From assembly GCF_002090075.1 (NCBI RefSeq), contig NZ_BBRI01000003.1:62001-126000 (forward strand): a stretch of 64,000 nt of DNA. Direction: 5' to 3'. Below, piece after piece: positions 63,471 through 64,000 of the stretch. Source of the stretch: Demequina sp. NBRC 110052 (GTDB taxonomy: Bacteria > Actinomycetota > Actinomycetes > Actinomycetales > Demequinaceae). The notes under the pieces are model-generated. The model saw only the letters and a list, made by a program, of their open reading frames with translations, ran no database searches and was not told the DNA's origin. Every line of letters begins with the position of its first letter. Positions within the stretch are counted from its first letter, which is position 1. The position numbers were made by a program, and so were the translations under genes.

Positions 63471-64000
63471 TGACCCTCACCTCGCTCGCCCAGGCCACCT
63501 ACGTCGTGGCAGCCGTCCTCTTCGTCCTGTCCCTCGCGGGCCTGTCCAAGCAGGAGACTGCCCGACGCGGCAACATGCTCGGCATGGTCGGGATGGGTCT
63601 CGCGCTGGCCGCCACGGTCATCCTCTCCCTCGACGTGTCGGAGCGCTCCGTGCTGGTCACGGCGCTGTTGATCGCGTGCGTGTTCGCCATCGGCGCAGGC
63701 GTGGGCATCTGGCGGGCACGCACCGTCGAGATGACGCAGATGCCCGAACTCATCGCCATGCTCCACAGCTTCGTGGGCGCGGCCGCGGTGCTGGTGGGCT
63801 TCAACTCGCACCTCACCGCCACCCACGCCGACGCGATCCACCAGATCGAGGTCTTCCTCGGCATCTTCATCGGCGCCGTCACCCTCACCGGATCGATCGT
63901 CGCGTTCCTCAAGCTCTCCGCGCGCATGAAGTCCAGCCCGCTGACCCTGCCTGGCCGCAACTGGCTGAACCTCGGCGCGATCGTCGTCAGCGTCGGACTC
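63470..64000 (+). CDS. pntB: NAD(P) transhydrogenase beta subunit (PntB), 3' truncated
   Basis: The first 177 residues of the beta subunit are present before the window ends. Several N-terminal helices include [45 protein letters not shown] with the conserved proton-pathway histidine (LHSFVG), and [23 protein letters not shown]. The NADP(H)-binding domain III lies outside the window. The start overlaps the pntA stop by one base. Confidence 0.95.
   Translation, partial: MTLTSLAQATYVVAAVLFVLSLAGLSKQETARRGNMLGMVGMGLALAATVILSLDVSERSVLVTALLIACVFAIGAGVGIWRARTVEMTQMPELIAMLHSFVGAAAVLVGFNSHLTATHADAIHQIEVFLGIFIGAVTLTGSIVAFLKLSARMKSSPLTLPGRNWLNLGAIVVSVGL

Overview
The window is 64 kb of very high G+C DNA (about 70% by eye). 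Coding density is high, GTG starts are common, and genes often overlap by 1-4 bases. The gene set points to an actinobacterium, most likely in the Micrococcales: two Streptomyces-type PepN aminopeptidases, GlbO truncated hemoglobin, EttA, an acidic-tailed SSB, BMP-type and YtfQ-type sugar/nucleoside ABC systems, and an LPXTG surface protein. The sequence alone does not settle the family; a Demequina/Cellulomonas-like bacterium is a guess. I found no insertion sequence, prophage or CRISPR array. The single RNA gene recognised is tRNA-Arg(TCT).

Layout. 1-8.8 kb: 3' end of an M13 metallopeptidase, a 35-residue Cys-rich mini-protein, a GH13 alpha-glucosidase, a MarR/ABC-exporter pair divergent from a ClC channel, TrmL and a RibD-like reductase. 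8.9-20.6 kb: four MFS exporters, an AraC regulator, a DPC-type lipoprotein, a YdjI/YdjG-like SPFH + zinc-ribbon + membrane-protein operon and a carboxylesterase. 20.7-28.2 kb: two PepN paralogues flanking an oppositely oriented secreted SpaA-like surface protein. 28.4-34 kb: MalQ, then an MscS-GlbO-thioesterase-creatininase run. 34-39.4 kb: a BMP-family (nucleoside-like) ABC importer operon headed by an unknown exported protein. 39.4-43.4 kb: a glycine-betaine/proline ABC importer behind a long structured leader, followed by a strong terminator and a 41-bp tandem repeat. 43.6-50.4 kb: EttA, SSB, an LPXTG calcineurin-like phosphoesterase/LamG protein and a lectin-like secreted protein. 50.6-53.5 kb: a pair of dynamin-like GTPases. 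53.5-61 kb: a YtfQRT-YjfF-type furanose ABC operon with a second tandem-NBD ATPase and its LacI regulator, plus a cluster of LacI-type operators at its promoter. 61-64 kb: tRNA-Arg, a VOC protein and pntAB (pntB runs off the end).

Themes. Many genes concern import of sugars, osmolytes and nucleoside-like solutes, osmotic and envelope homeostasis (MscS, betaine transporter, SPFH operon, dynamin-like GTPases) and efflux. Regulatory architecture is unusually readable. Eight genes have a TANNNT-like hexamer ending exactly 7 bases before the start codon, which suggests leaderless transcription. Several perfect palindromes sit on these promoters, beside the MarR gene, the AraC gene and MFS genes. 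The LacI operon promoter carries an inside-out lac-like operator between its -35 and -10. Nothing here is clearly a wholly new system. The best candidates for undescribed biology are the structured leader before the betaine transporter, the Cys-rich mini-protein, the unanchored surface protein between two pepN paralogues, and the extra ATPase in the furanose operon.
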